The translations under genes were made by a program, and so were the position numbers. The notes beneath the pieces are model-generated. The model searched no databases and was not told the DNA's origin. It was given only the letters and a program-made list of their open reading frames with translations. Of a DNA stretch of 64,000 nt, positions 1 to 8,873 are shown one piece after another. Each line of letters starts with the position of its first letter. Within the stretch, counting starts at the first letter, position 1. This stretch comes from JAUASW01 sp036880965 (GTDB lineage Bacteria; Pseudomonadota; Gammaproteobacteria; Burkholderiales; Burkholderiaceae_C). Where the stretch lies: NCBI RefSeq assembly GCF_036880965.1, contig NZ_JBAJMV010000001.1, forward strand, positions 806,001-870,000. Direction: 5' to 3'.

Positions 1-806
1 ACCAGCAGCAGCACCACGTTTGCATCACTGATCGCCTGCAGCGTCTTGACCACCGAGAACTTCTCGATGGCTTCGAAGACCTTGCCCTTGCGGCGCAGGC
101 CGGCGGTGTCGATCAGCTTGAACTTCTGGCCATGGCGCTCGAAATCGACGGCAATCGCGTCGCGAGTCGTGCCCGGCATGTCGAAGGCAACGAGGCGCTC
201 TTCACCCAGCCAGGTGTTGATCAGCGTACTCTTGCCCACGTTCGGGCGGCCAGCCACGGCGAGGCGGATCACGCCGTCTTCCTGCGGGCCCGCGCCGAAT
301 TCTTCCTCGGTCTTGTCGAACGGCTCCAGCGCCGCTTCCAGCAGGCTGCGGATGCCCTGGCCATGGGCCGAGGAAATCGGATGCGGCTCGCCCAGACCCA
401 GCTCATGAAACTCGCCCAGCAGCGGGGAGTCGCTCATGCCTTCGGCCTTGTTGACCGCCAGCAGGATGCGCTTGTTGGCGGTGCGCAGGTAGCGCGCGAT
501 GTCCTGGTCCTGCGCCGAGAGGCCAAGGCGGATATCGACAACGAACACCACCACGTCCGCTTCGGCCACGGCCTGGCGGGTCTGCTTGGCCATTTCCTTG
601 ACGATGCCCGTGGTGCTGTCGGGTTCGAAGCCGCCGGTATCGACGACGATGAAATCGCGGTCGCCCAGGCGGCCATCACCGTAGTGACGGTCGCGGGTCA
701 GGCCGGCGAAGTCCGCGACGATGGCGTCGCGCGTCTTGGTCAGGCGGTTGAAGAGCGTGGACTTGCCGACATTGGGTCGGCCCACCAGGGCAATAACGGG
801 CTTCAT
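1..806 (-). CDS. der: Ribosome-assembly GTPase Der (EngA), 3' end outside window
   Basis: Der is a double-domain GTPase needed for maturation of the 50S ribosomal subunit. The 268 residues visible here contain two Ras-like GTPase domains. The first has its P-loop GRPNVGKS at residues 9-16, DTGG at 57-60 and NKAE at 119-122. The second has its P-loop GRPNVGKS at 187-194 and DTAGLRRK at 233-240. The usual full length is about 440-490 residues, so the end of domain 2 and the C-terminal KH-like domain lie beyond the window edge. The ATG at 804-806 is the natural start because the P-loop begins only eight residues later. It is the last visible gene of the rlmN-to-bamB run, 64 bp after bamB. The fourth GTPase motif reads NKAE where the consensus is NKxD; I believe this variant is common in related bacteria. 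Confidence 0.97.
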   Translation of the reverse strand, partial: MKPVIALVGRPNVGKSTLFNRLTKTRDAIVADFAGLTRDRHYGDGRLGDRDFIVVDTGGFEPDSTTGIVKEMAKQTRQAVAEADVVVFVVDIRLGLSAQDQDIARYLRTANKRILLAVNKAEGMSDSPLLGEFHELGLGEPHPISSAHGQGIRSLLEAALEPFDKTEEEFGAGPQEDGVIRLAVAGRPNVGKSTLINTWLGEERLVAFDMPGTTRDAIAVDFERHGQKFKLIDTAGLRRKGKVFEAIEKFSVVKTLQAISDANVVLLL

Positions 807-870
807 GCGCGGGCAATCCTTCTTGTTGTTGTTCTCGCGTTGTTTAAACTTCGGCGCGCAAAAGACCCGC

Positions 871-2007
871 TCAGTTCAGCTTGAAGCCGAACACGCCGCC
901 CTTGGCGGTGACGACGACGATCAGGCCCGCCACGGCCTGCGGCGCGGCCACCACGGCCGAACCGTCGGTCTCCAGGCGCAATTGGGTCTTGCCGGTTTCA
1001 CGCGAGAGGAAATGCACATAGCCTTCACCATCGCCGAAAACGGCGACCTTGCCTGTCAGGAGCGGCGCGCCGAGCTTGCGGCCCTGCAACTGGTCGGCCG
1101 ACCAGGCCACGTCGCCATTGGCAGTCTTCCAGGCGGTGATGCGGTCCGACACATCGGCACCGACCAACAGATCGCCGTCGGCTGACACACCCACTTGGCC
1201 CGCATTGTTGCGGCTCCAGATGGCGGTGCCGCGCTCGGCATTGATGCAACCCACGGCGACCTGGAAAGCACGGGCGCAGAGCATCTCGCCGCTGCGCGCC
1301 AGCGGCGCGACCAGGTCTGCAAGGCGCTCGACTTCGTTCGTGCCGCGCGGATTGGCCACGCTGGCCTCCCAGCGGAGCTGACCACTCAGCGGGTCGACGC
1401 CGGCAAGGCGCGGGCCCTGCCCCACCACCAGCGTGTCCTTGTAGGCGTTGATCACACCGGCCTGGTTCAGCGTCAACGGCTCACCCGGGCGGCGCAATTC
1501 CCACAGCTTGCGGCCATCGATGGCGTCGTAGGCCAGCACCTGGCGGTCCACGGTCAGCACGAAGACGCGCTCACCAGCAACCAACGGCGCGGTCTTCACC
1601 GGCGTGGTGAGCTGCTTGCTCCACAACTTCTTGCCCGCATCGAACGCCACGAGTTCGTTGTCTGCGCTCACTGCAGCGGCATAGCGGCCGTCGCTGCCCA
1701 CGGCAGCGGAAAGCTTGCCCTTGAGCTCGCCGCGCCAGAGCTGTTTGCCGTCTGCAGCATTGAGTGCCTGCAGCACGCCGTCGCTGTCGGCCACGACGAT
1801 GCGATCGCCGGCCACGGCAACATTCAGCGGGAACTTGATGCTGTCGACACGGATGTTCCAGGCCGAGCGGCCGCTCAGGCTGGCCGTGTAGGTTTCCAGC
1901 GGCGCCTTCTTGGCGGGCATCACCCAGTCATAGACCGCGCAACCTGACAGCAGCGCGGCCAGGCCGGCGGCGATCAGGCTGCGCGACGCGTGGCGGCTGC
2001 CGCTCAT
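871..2007 (-). CDS. bamB: Outer-membrane assembly lipoprotein BamB
   Basis: BamB is a lipoprotein subunit of the BAM complex that inserts beta-barrel proteins into the outer membrane. The 378-residue protein starts with a signal peptide and an LSGC lipobox, giving a lipidated Cys at residue 23. The rest is the repetitive PQQ-like beta-propeller pattern, with recurring stretches such as LWRGELKG and LWSKQLT. Its length is close to that of E. coli BamB. Its ATG overlaps the yfgM stop codon in an ATGA arrangement at 2004-2007, so the two genes are translationally coupled. Another BAM lipoprotein, bamD, lies in this window at 13052. Confidence 0.96.
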   Translation of the reverse strand: MSGSRHASRSLIAAGLAALLSGCAVYDWVMPAKKAPLETYTASLSGRSAWNIRVDSIKFPLNVAVAGDRIVVADSDGVLQALNAADGKQLWRGELKGKLSAAVGSDGRYAAAVSADNELVAFDAGKKLWSKQLTTPVKTAPLVAGERVFVLTVDRQVLAYDAIDGRKLWELRRPGEPLTLNQAGVINAYKDTLVVGQGPRLAGVDPLSGQLRWEASVANPRGTNEVERLADLVAPLARSGEMLCARAFQVAVGCINAERGTAIWSRNNAGQVGVSADGDLLVGADVSDRITAWKTANGDVAWSADQLQGRKLGAPLLTGKVAVFGDGEGYVHFLSRETGKTQLRLETDGSAVVAAPQAVAGLIVVVTAKGGVFGFKLN

Positions 2008-2672
2008 TGCTTCACCTCGGCCTTCACTTCGGGCTCGACCGGGGCAGCGCCCAGGCTGGTCAGCTTGGCATCCACGATCTTGCGGTAGTCCAGCTGCTTG
2101 TCCAGGCCCGCATAGGCCTTGGCGAATTCGGCCTTGGCCACATCGGGCTTGCCCTGCAGCAGCGCGATGTCACCGCGGCGATCGGCCACCAGGGCGGCGT
2201 AGTCGGGCGAGCTGATGCCGTCCAGCGTCTTGCTGGCACCGTCATAGTCCTTGGCATCAATCAGCAGGCCGGCCAGGCGCAGCTTGGCAACCTCGCGGTA
2301 CTCTGCGCCGCTCTCGGCCACCCAGCTCAAGCTGGCCTTGGCATTGTCGACCTGGCCCTTGTCGAACTGCATCTTGGCCGCCAGCAGCGCACCTTGCGCC
2401 GCATAGGTGGTACGCGGAAAGCGTTCCTTCAGGTCGGCAAAGGCGCGCGCCGCCTTGTCGGCATCACCGGCCTTCTCCGCGCTTTCCAGCGCGTCGTAGA
2501 GCGCCGTGGCCTTGGCGGCCTGCTCACGCTGCCACCAGCCCCAGCCGGTCCAGGCGGCGAAGCCAAGCAGGGCCAGCGTGATCACCCAGGTGATCAGGTT
2601 GCCGTACTTGTTCCAGAAAGCCTTCAGCTGGTCCAGCTGTTCTTGTTCTTCGAGGTCGAGATGCGAAGCCAT
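2004..2672 (-). CDS. yfgM: YfgM-like membrane-anchored TPR protein
   Basis: This 222-residue protein belongs to the YfgM/UPF0070 family, a single-pass inner-membrane protein with a periplasmic TPR domain. In E. coli it associates with the SecYEG translocon and periplasmic chaperones. The N-terminus is acidic (MASHLDLEEQEQLDQL). It is followed by one transmembrane segment at about residues 26-47, then alanine-rich helical repeats. The start at 2672 was chosen because this N-terminus is typical of the family and the in-frame sequence further upstream is low-quality Pro/Arg/Ser-rich translation. No good Shine-Dalgarno sequence is visible; the 28 bases upstream are pyrimidine-rich. It sits between hisS and bamB, its usual position. 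Confidence 0.93.
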   Translation of the reverse strand: MASHLDLEEQEQLDQLKAFWNKYGNLITWVITLALLGFAAWTGWGWWQREQAAKATALYDALESAEKAGDADKAARAFADLKERFPRTTYAAQGALLAAKMQFDKGQVDNAKASLSWVAESGAEYREVAKLRLAGLLIDAKDYDGASKTLDGISSPDYAALVADRRGDIALLQGKPDVAKAEFAKAYAGLDKQLDYRKIVDAKLTSLGAAPVEPEVKAEVKQ

Positions 2673-2709
2673 GGGAGATACCAGGGAGAGGAAAGGGAAA
2701 GAGCCGCGA

Positions 2710-4020
2710 TTATGCGCGGAGGAGTTCGGTCGCCCACTCGGCGACCGCCGCCAGGCTGCGGGTGTACTGTGCAGCGCCCTCGCTGCGCAGCGGCTTGACG
2801 GCCACCTCGCCGCGAGCGAGCTCGTCGGGCCCGAAAACCAGGGCAAAGGCCGCGCCGCTGGCATCGGCCTTCTTGAATTGCGACTTCATGCTCGATTGGC
2901 CCGGGTGCAGCACGACGGCCACGCCGGCCTCGCGCAAGCCTTCCAGTGCCACCATGACCTGGGGCAACTGCTCGGCGCTGGGCACGATGGCATAGGCATC
3001 AGGCACCGGCGCGGCGGGTGCCACGCCCACTTCTTCCAGCAGAAGCAGCATGCGCTCCATGCCCATGCCGAAGCCGACCGCCGGCGCGGGCTTGCCGCCC
3101 AATTGCTCGATCAGACCGTCATAGCGGCCGCCGCCACAAACGGTGCCCTGGGAGCCGAGCTTCTCGGTGATCCACTCGAACACGGTGAGGTTGTAGTAGT
3201 CCAGGCCGCGCACCAGTCGCGGGTTGATCGTGTACTTGATGCCAGCGGCGTCCAGAATCGCACGCACGCCATTGAAGTGCGCCAGCGAAGCATCGCCCAG
3301 GAAGTCCAGCAGCTTGGGTGCCGCATTGGCCATCTCCTGCAGCGCAGGGTTCTTGGTGTCCAGCACGCGCAGCGGGTTGGTGTGCATGCGGCGCTGGCTG
3401 TCTTCGTCCAGCAGGTCCTTGTGCGCTTCCAAGTGCGCGATCAGCGCTTCACGGTGAGCCGCGCGCTCGGGCTTCTCGCCCAGGCAGTTCAACTCGAGGC
3501 GGAAATGCTCGCCCTCTTTCAGGCCCAGTTCGCGCAGCAGGCGGCTGCCCATCAGGATGACCTCGGCGTCCACGTCCGGGCCGGCAAAGCCCAGGGCCTC
3601 GACACCCATCTGGTGGAACTGGCGGTAGCGGCCCTTCTGCGGCTTCTCGCGGCGGAACATCGGGCCGAAGTAGTACAGCCGGCGGCCGGAGTCGCGCAGG
3701 AAGGAATGTTCGGTCATGGCGCGCACCACGCCAGCCGTCATCTCGGGGCGCAAGGCCAGATGCTCGGCCTGGCCATGCTTGTCGGCGCGGTCTTCGAAGG
3801 CGTACATCTCCTTCTCGACAATGTCGGTCACCTCGCCGATGCCACGCACGAACAGCGCAGTGGGTTCGACGATGGGCGTACGAACGTTCTGGTAGCCATA
3901 GCGCTGCAGCACGCTGCGCATCTTGGCTTCCAGCCACTCCCAGCGCGCCGAGTCCGGCGGCAGGATGTCGTTCATGCCCTTCACAGCCTGTAGAGGCTGC
4001 ATCTTCTTCGCATCAGTCAT
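2710..4020 (-). CDS. hisS: Histidyl-tRNA synthetase
   Basis: HisS charges tRNA-His with histidine and is a class II aminoacyl-tRNA synthetase acting as a dimer in the cytosol. At 436 residues it has the expected length. Class II motif 2 is visible as FRREKPQKGRYRQFHQ at about residues 122-137. The two histidine-specific motifs are LVRGLDYY at 269-276 and GTVCGGGRYDGL at 292-303, and motif 3 (GFGMGMERM) is near residue 320. The C-terminal anticodon-binding domain follows. The gene lies 37 bp upstream of yfgM and 15 bp downstream of ispG in transcription order, so it is part of the same operon. Confidence 0.98.
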   Translation of the reverse strand: MTDAKKMQPLQAVKGMNDILPPDSARWEWLEAKMRSVLQRYGYQNVRTPIVEPTALFVRGIGEVTDIVEKEMYAFEDRADKHGQAEHLALRPEMTAGVVRAMTEHSFLRDSGRRLYYFGPMFRREKPQKGRYRQFHQMGVEALGFAGPDVDAEVILMGSRLLRELGLKEGEHFRLELNCLGEKPERAAHREALIAHLEAHKDLLDEDSQRRMHTNPLRVLDTKNPALQEMANAAPKLLDFLGDASLAHFNGVRAILDAAGIKYTINPRLVRGLDYYNLTVFEWITEKLGSQGTVCGGGRYDGLIEQLGGKPAPAVGFGMGMERMLLLLEEVGVAPAAPVPDAYAIVPSAEQLPQVMVALEGLREAGVAVVLHPGQSSMKSQFKKADASGAAFALVFGPDELARGEVAVKPLRSEGAAQYTRSLAAVAEWATELLRA

Positions 4021-4035
4021 GGATGGATTTTCGCT

Positions 4036-5322
4036 TCAGGCCGCCAAGGTGCCGAAGCGCTTCTCGATGTAGTTCTCGACCAGCGCATGGAACTCGCCAG
4101 CGATGTTCTCGCCGCGCAGCGTCAGCGCCTTCTGGCCGTCGATGAAAACCGGGGCGGCCGGCGCTTCGCCGGTGCCAGGCAGGCTGATGCCAATGTCGGC
4201 ATGCTTGCTCTCGCCCGGGCCGTTCACGATGCAGCCCATCACGGCCACCTTCATGTTCTCGACGCCCGGGTACTTCTTGCGCCAGACCGGCATCTGCTCG
4301 CGCAGGAAATCGTCGATCTGCTTGGCCAGTTCCTGGAAAGTGGTGCTGGTGGTGCGGCCACAGCCGGGGCAGGCAGTGACGCTTGGGTTGAAGGCGCGCA
4401 GACCCAGCGATTGCAGGATCTCCGAAGCCACCACCACTTCTTGTGTGCGCGCCTCGCCGGGCTGCGGCGTCAGGGACACCCGAATCGTGTCGCCGATGCC
4501 TTCCTGCAGCAGCACGGCCAGCGCGGCGCTCGAGGCCACCGTGCCCTTGGTGCCCATGCCCGCTTCGGTCAGGCCCAGGTGCAAGGCATAGTCGCAGCGC
4601 GCGCTCAGGGCCCGATAGACCGAGATCAGGTCCTGCACGCCGCTGACCTTGCAGCTGATGATGATGTTGTCCGGGTTCAGGCCGAGCTCGCGGGCATAGC
4701 CGGCCGAGGTCAGCGCCGACTGGATGAGCGCCTGGTACATCACCTGCTTGCCGTCCCAGGGCTCGACGCGCAGGGCGTTCTCGTCCATCATGGACGCGAG
4801 CAGCTCCTGGTCCAGGCTGCCCCAGTTGACGCCGATGCGCACGACCTTGTCGTAGTTCATCGCCGCCTCGATCATCATGGCGAATTGGCGGTCTTTCTTG
4901 TCGCCCTTGCCCACGTTGCCGGGGTTGATGCGGTACTTGGACAAGGCCTGGGCCATGGCCGGATGCTCGGTGAGCAGGCGATGGCCGTTGTAGTGGAAGT
5001 CGCCGACCAGGGGCACGTCGACGCCCATGCGGTCCAGCTGTTCGCGGATATGCGGTACGGCATCCGCCGCCTCGGGCGTGTTGACCGTGATGCGCACCAT
5101 CTCGGAGCCGGCAATGGCCAGCTCCTTGACCTGGATGGCGGTGCCGATCACGTCCACGGTGTCGGTGTTGGTCATCGATTGCACACGCACCGGGGCATCG
5201 CCGCCGACCGTTACCAGGCGGCTGCCCCATTTCACTTGGGCCTGGCGCGTCAGGCGGCGGCCGGCTTGGGCGGCGGCAATGGCTTCTTCCAGGGGGCGCA
5301 GCGACGCGGCGTTCTCACTCAT
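4036..5322 (-). CDS. ispG: 4-hydroxy-3-methylbut-2-enyl diphosphate synthase IspG
   Basis: IspG (GcpE) is the 4Fe-4S enzyme of the MEP pathway that converts MEcPP to HMBPP, feeding isoprenoid synthesis (quinones, undecaprenol and the squalene made by hpnCDE at 49556-52577). The 428-residue protein shows the three cluster ligands, Cys318 and Cys321 in CPGCGR and Cys364 in MGCIVNGPGE, plus the conserved Glu371 that completes the site. The N-terminal TIM barrel begins near VRVQSMTNTDT. It is the short bacterial two-domain form without the plant/Chlamydia insert. It lies between rodZ (20 bp gap) and hisS. Confidence 0.97.
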   Translation of the reverse strand: MSENAASLRPLEEAIAAAQAGRRLTRQAQVKWGSRLVTVGGDAPVRVQSMTNTDTVDVIGTAIQVKELAIAGSEMVRITVNTPEAADAVPHIREQLDRMGVDVPLVGDFHYNGHRLLTEHPAMAQALSKYRINPGNVGKGDKKDRQFAMMIEAAMNYDKVVRIGVNWGSLDQELLASMMDENALRVEPWDGKQVMYQALIQSALTSAGYARELGLNPDNIIISCKVSGVQDLISVYRALSARCDYALHLGLTEAGMGTKGTVASSAALAVLLQEGIGDTIRVSLTPQPGEARTQEVVVASEILQSLGLRAFNPSVTACPGCGRTTSTTFQELAKQIDDFLREQMPVWRKKYPGVENMKVAVMGCIVNGPGESKHADIGISLPGTGEAPAAPVFIDGQKALTLRGENIAGEFHALVENYIEKRFGTLAA

Positions 5323-5342
5323 CTCGACAACCTAGCAAGCAA

Positions 5343-6254
5343 TCAGTTCAGTTCCAGCCGCGCGACATTGTTCGTGGCCTGCGACAGGTCCACCGCCGAG
5401 CCACGCAGGCTCACCGTGGTACCTGCCACATTGCCGATGCGCAGCTTGATCGGGGTCTGCACCGCCAGGTCAGCCACTTCATCGCGGCGCAGCAGCCTGG
5501 ACAGCAAGACCTGGCCCTTGGCATCGACCACTTCGACCCAGGAATCGGCACTGGTCTTGATTTGCAGCGGGACGGCGCCTGCGGCAACCGGCACTTGCGA
5601 TACTGGGGCCTGCGTCTGGACCGGCGTGGTCGTCGGCAGCGCTGGCGCGGCCGATGGCGCATCAAGCTTGGCTTGTGCTGCCGGCTCGGAGGCGGCGCTC
5701 ACCTGCGGCGCAGGCTGCAGCGGCACGGCCGAAGCGGTCTCTACATTCAGGACCGGCGCGGAAGCCGCCTGATCGGGCGCCACGGCCTCGGTAGCCGCCG
5801 GGCTCTTGAACTGGTCCAGCCAGTTCGCCGGCAGGAAATAGACAGCGGCGGCGGCGGCCAGCAGCAACAGCGGCACCAACAGCACGGGGCGCTTCAAGAC
5901 ATCCAGGCTCAAGGCCTCGTCCCGCGTGGCGCGCTCACGGAAAGGCTGGTTGAGCCCGCGCGAAACACGCTCCAGCTCGGGGTCCTGCACGCGCGGCAGC
6001 AAGGCCAGCACGGTGGCCGGATCGACCTTCAGGGCCCGGCACATGGCCAAAGCCAGCGCACGCACAAAGGTCGGGTCGGGCAGATCCTGGAAACGATCGG
6101 TCTCGATCGCCTCCAGCTTGGCCAGCGGCACCTTCAGGGTGGCGGCCAGCACGGCGATGTGCATGCCCTGGGCCTGGCGCACCTGGCGCAGCCAGGCGCC
6201 CGCGGTGCGCGGCGCGACGGCAGCGGCCGGCGCCTCGCCAACGGTCGACTCCAT
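5343..6254 (-). CDS. rodZ: RodZ-like cell-shape protein (HTH, TM, DUF4115)
   Basis: RodZ links the MreB cytoskeleton to the cell envelope and is needed for rod shape. The 303-residue product has a cytoplasmic Cro/C1-type helix-turn-helix at about residues 17-90 and one transmembrane helix at 123-141. A Pro/Ala/Gln-rich periplasmic linker and a C-terminal DUF4115 beta domain (SWVEVVDAKGQVLL) follow. In-frame ATGs also exist at 6272 and 6284. I chose 6254 because GAGGGTG lies about seven bases upstream of it, overlapping the end of pilW, while the other two lack a ribosome site. It sits between pilW and ispG, as in many Proteobacteria. Confidence 0.9.
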   Translation of the reverse strand: MESTVGEAPAAAVAPRTAGAWLRQVRQAQGMHIAVLAATLKVPLAKLEAIETDRFQDLPDPTFVRALALAMCRALKVDPATVLALLPRVQDPELERVSRGLNQPFRERATRDEALSLDVLKRPVLLVPLLLLAAAAAVYFLPANWLDQFKSPAATEAVAPDQAASAPVLNVETASAVPLQPAPQVSAASEPAAQAKLDAPSAAPALPTTTPVQTQAPVSQVPVAAGAVPLQIKTSADSWVEVVDAKGQVLLSRLLRRDEVADLAVQTPIKLRIGNVAGTTVSLRGSAVDLSQATNNVARLELN

Positions 6255-6264
6255 GCGTTCACCC

Positions 6265-7095
6265 TCAGTCATCGAAACGTCCATTGTCCAGTGCCGTTGC
6301 TTCGGGAGATTGCGGGAAACGCTTGCGCAATTCCTGGCCCAGCTCGGCCACAGCGGTGGAATTGCTCAGGCGCCTTTCGATGCGCAGCGCCAGCCAGAGG
6401 CTTTGCGAATTGCTTTGCTCGGGGTTGGCATTGACGCGCTTGACGTAGAAGCGCGCGCGCTCGGCCTGGCCATTGCGCAAGAGCACTTCGGCCAGGTTGA
6501 TGGCCGTGGCAGGGTTGGACGGGTCGAGCTCGAAGGCCTTCAAGAGGCTGCGCTCGGCCTCGGCCGTCTGCTGGGCACGTGCTTCGCACACACCCTTGAC
6601 CAGCCAGGTGCGTGCCGGGCCGCGGTACTGCGGCTGGGCCAATGCCTGCTCGAACTGCGTCGTGGCCTCGCCCCAGCGCTTGAGCTGGCACAGGAACCAG
6701 CCATAGTTGTGCAGGGTGTCGGGGTCGCGCGGGGCGAGTGTCAAGGAACGCTTGAAGCTGTCGTCCGCCAAGCCTGTTTCGCCCAGCGCCGCGTAGATCA
6801 GTGCGCGCAGCGTCAGCGCTTCCGGCATGTCGGGCTTGAGCGCCAGCACCTGCTTGACCTCGTTCAAGGCCGTGGCGTACTGGCCGCCGGCAAAATAGCC
6901 CGAGGCCAGCTCCATGCGCACGCCGGCGCGGCGGTCAAGATCGGTGCGGTCGAAGTCGGTTCGCGGCACATTGCCGCTGCCGCCGGTCGGGGCATTGCTG
7001 CCTCCGCCCTGTTGCGGGCCCGCGCAGCCCATCACCAGACCGGTCAGCGCGACTGCGCAGGCGGCACGAATCAGCTTGTCGAGGTGCTTGTTCAT
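6265..7095 (-). CDS. pilW: Type IV pilus assembly lipoprotein PilW/PilF
   Basis: This TPR lipoprotein acts as the pilotin for the PilQ secretin in type IV pilus biogenesis. The 276-residue protein has a signal peptide ending in the lipobox LVMGC (Cys24), then about six TPR-like repeats, for example the stretch starting DPDTLHNYGWFLCQLKRW. A TTG seven codons upstream (7116) abuts the rlmN stop, but the ATG at 7095 gives a normal signal peptide and was preferred. The position between rlmN and rodZ is the conserved one for pilF/pilW. No other pilus gene lies in this window, so the pilus role rests on family membership and synteny. Confidence 0.92.
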   Translation of the reverse strand: MNKHLDKLIRAACAVALTGLVMGCAGPQQGGGSNAPTGGSGNVPRTDFDRTDLDRRAGVRMELASGYFAGGQYATALNEVKQVLALKPDMPEALTLRALIYAALGETGLADDSFKRSLTLAPRDPDTLHNYGWFLCQLKRWGEATTQFEQALAQPQYRGPARTWLVKGVCEARAQQTAEAERSLLKAFELDPSNPATAINLAEVLLRNGQAERARFYVKRVNANPEQSNSQSLWLALRIERRLSNSTAVAELGQELRKRFPQSPEATALDNGRFDD

Positions 7096-7116
7096 AGGCG
7101 CGGATGGTAGGCGCAA

Positions 7117-8271
7117 TCAGCCTTGGGCCGAACCCGGTTTACCCGATTTCACAAAATGAACCTGCACCGGCGCGCGCACCATGCGCACATGGACCTTGGT
7201 CCGGTCCTGCACTTCGCCGGCCAACTGGCCGCAGGCGGCGTCGATATCGTCGCCGCGGGTCTTGCGCACCGTGGTGATCAGGCCGGCCTGGATCAAGATG
7301 TCGGCAAAGGCCTTCACGCGCTCGTTGGAGCTGCGCTTCAGACCCGAGGCCGGGAAGGGATTGAAGGGAATCAGATTGATCTTGCAGGACACCTTGCCTC
7401 GCACCAGCTCCACCAGCTCACGGGCGGCCTCGGGCGTGTCGTTCACGCCGTCCAGCATGCAGTACTCGAAGGTAATGAAGTCGCGCGGCGCCTTGTCCAG
7501 ATAGCTGTTGCAGGAAGCCAGCAGCTCGGCAATCGGGTACTTCTTGTTCAGCGGCACCAATTGGTCGCGCAGCGGGTTGTTCGGCGCATGCAGGCTCACG
7601 GCCAGTGCCACCGGGCAGTCTTCGCGCAGGCGCTCGATCATCGGCACTACGCCGGAAGTCGACACCGTGACGCGCCGGCGCGAGAGGCCATAGCCGTGGT
7701 CGTCCAGCATGGTGCGCAGCGAGGGCACCAGGGCGCTGTAGTTCTGCAGCGGCTCGCCCATGCCCATCATCACCACATTGCTGATCACGCGCTCCTCGGT
7801 GCCCAGGCGTTTGCGCAGGCTGTGCTCGGCGAACCAGAGCTGGGCGGTGATCTCGCCGGTATCGAGATTGCGGCTGAAGCCCTGGTGGCCGGTCGAGCAG
7901 AAACGGCAGCCCACCGCGCAGCCGGCCTGGCTGGAAATGCACAGCGTGCCGCGATCGTCTTCTGGGATGAAAACGGCCTCGACGGCATTGCCGGCGCCGA
8001 CGTCAAACAGCCACTTGACCGTGCCGTCGGAGGAAAGATGTTCTGAAATGACCGGCAACGCAGCGATGTGCGCTCGGGTGGCCAGCTTGTCGCGCAGCGA
8101 CTTGGCCAGGTCGGTCATCTGAGCAAAGTCAGATGCGCCCTTCTGATGGATCCAGCGGAAGAGCTGGGTGGCGCGGAAGCGCTTTTCATCCAGCTGCTCG
8201 CAAAACGCGGCCAGTCCGTCGAGATCGAACCCGAGCAGGTTCGTTGTTTCGGGCAGCGTGACCGCGTTCAT
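7117..8271 (-). CDS. rlmN: Dual-specificity rRNA/tRNA methyltransferase RlmN
   Basis: RlmN is a radical-SAM enzyme that methylates C2 of A2503 in 23S rRNA and A37 in several tRNAs. The 384-residue protein shows the CxxxCxxC cluster motif CAVGCRFC with Cys118, Cys122 and Cys125. It also has the SAM-binding stretch MMGMGEPLQNY and a conserved C-terminal catalytic Cys in DIDAACGQL. Length and motifs are standard. It begins 61 bp after ndk and probably opens the operon that continues through pilW, rodZ, ispG, hisS, yfgM, bamB and der; no separate terminator is seen between ndk and rlmN. Confidence 0.97.
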   Translation of the reverse strand: MNAVTLPETTNLLGFDLDGLAAFCEQLDEKRFRATQLFRWIHQKGASDFAQMTDLAKSLRDKLATRAHIAALPVISEHLSSDGTVKWLFDVGAGNAVEAVFIPEDDRGTLCISSQAGCAVGCRFCSTGHQGFSRNLDTGEITAQLWFAEHSLRKRLGTEERVISNVVMMGMGEPLQNYSALVPSLRTMLDDHGYGLSRRRVTVSTSGVVPMIERLREDCPVALAVSLHAPNNPLRDQLVPLNKKYPIAELLASCNSYLDKAPRDFITFEYCMLDGVNDTPEAARELVELVRGKVSCKINLIPFNPFPASGLKRSSNERVKAFADILIQAGLITTVRKTRGDDIDAACGQLAGEVQDRTKVHVRMVRAPVQVHFVKSGKPGSAQG

Positions 8272-8332
8272 TTGTGTTGCCTCTTGCTAACGGGCCTCAA
8301 GGCCAGGGCACAAGAGGCAGGGGGCCGTTGAA

Positions 8333-8758
8333 TTAACGGCTGTAGACATTCATGCCGGGGAAGAAGAAGGCAATTTCTTGCGCTGCCGTTTCAGCGGCGT
8401 CCGAGCCGTGAACGGCATTGGCGTCGATGCTGTCGGCGAAGTCGGCGCGGATCGTGCCCTTCTCGGCCTTCTTCGGGTCCGTGGCGCCCATCAGGTCACG
8501 GTTCTTCAGGATGGCGCCTTCGCCTTCCAGCGCCTGGATCATCACCGGGCCGGAGACCATGAAGGAGACCAGGTCCTTGAAGAAAGGACGGGCAGCGTGC
8601 ACGGCGTAGAAAGCTTCGGCTTCGCCTTGCGACAGGTGGACCATCTTGGCAGCGACGACCTTCAGGCCGGCAGCTTCAAAACGGGCGTAGATCTGGCCGA
8701 TGACGTTCTTGGCCACGGCATCGGGCTTGATGATGGAAAGGGTGCGTTCGATAGCCAT
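8333..8758 (-). CDS. ndk: Nucleoside diphosphate kinase
   Basis: Ndk equalises nucleoside triphosphate pools by phosphate transfer from NTP to NDP through a phosphohistidine. The 141-residue protein starts MAIERTLSIIKPDAV and has the catalytic His117 in NAVHGSDAAETA. Length is typical. The ATG at 8758 has an AGGAG ribosome site six bases upstream, which overrides a longer in-frame extension reaching 8839. A -10-like TACAAT lies 38 bp upstream. Confidence 0.98.
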   Translation of the reverse strand: MAIERTLSIIKPDAVAKNVIGQIYARFEAAGLKVVAAKMVHLSQGEAEAFYAVHAARPFFKDLVSFMVSGPVMIQALEGEGAILKNRDLMGATDPKKAEKGTIRADFADSIDANAVHGSDAAETAAQEIAFFFPGMNVYSR

Positions 8759-8796
8759 GGTTTTCTCCTGGAATTGGGGGCTGTGCAAAGCCTTCG

Positions 8797-8802
8797 ATTG
8801 TA
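8797..8802 (-). promoter_or_regulatory. Candidate -10 element of ndk
   Basis: On the minus strand the hexamer TACAAT (5 of 6 consensus positions) lies 38 bp upstream of the ndk start codon. The corresponding -35 region is poor (AACAGA at 17 bp spacing), so the promoter is only partly supported. Confidence 0.35.
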
Positions 8803-8873
8803 CCGTGTCAGGGTGATCCTCTGTTGACAGAAGCCTCACCCCCGCCTAACGAATGGGCAATTGATGGGGCAAA

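Noticed and set aside
8819..8850. TTGACA-N17-TAACGA on the plus strand between ndk and rluB
   Set aside because: No plus-strand gene follows; both neighbours are on the minus strand, so this is probably chance.
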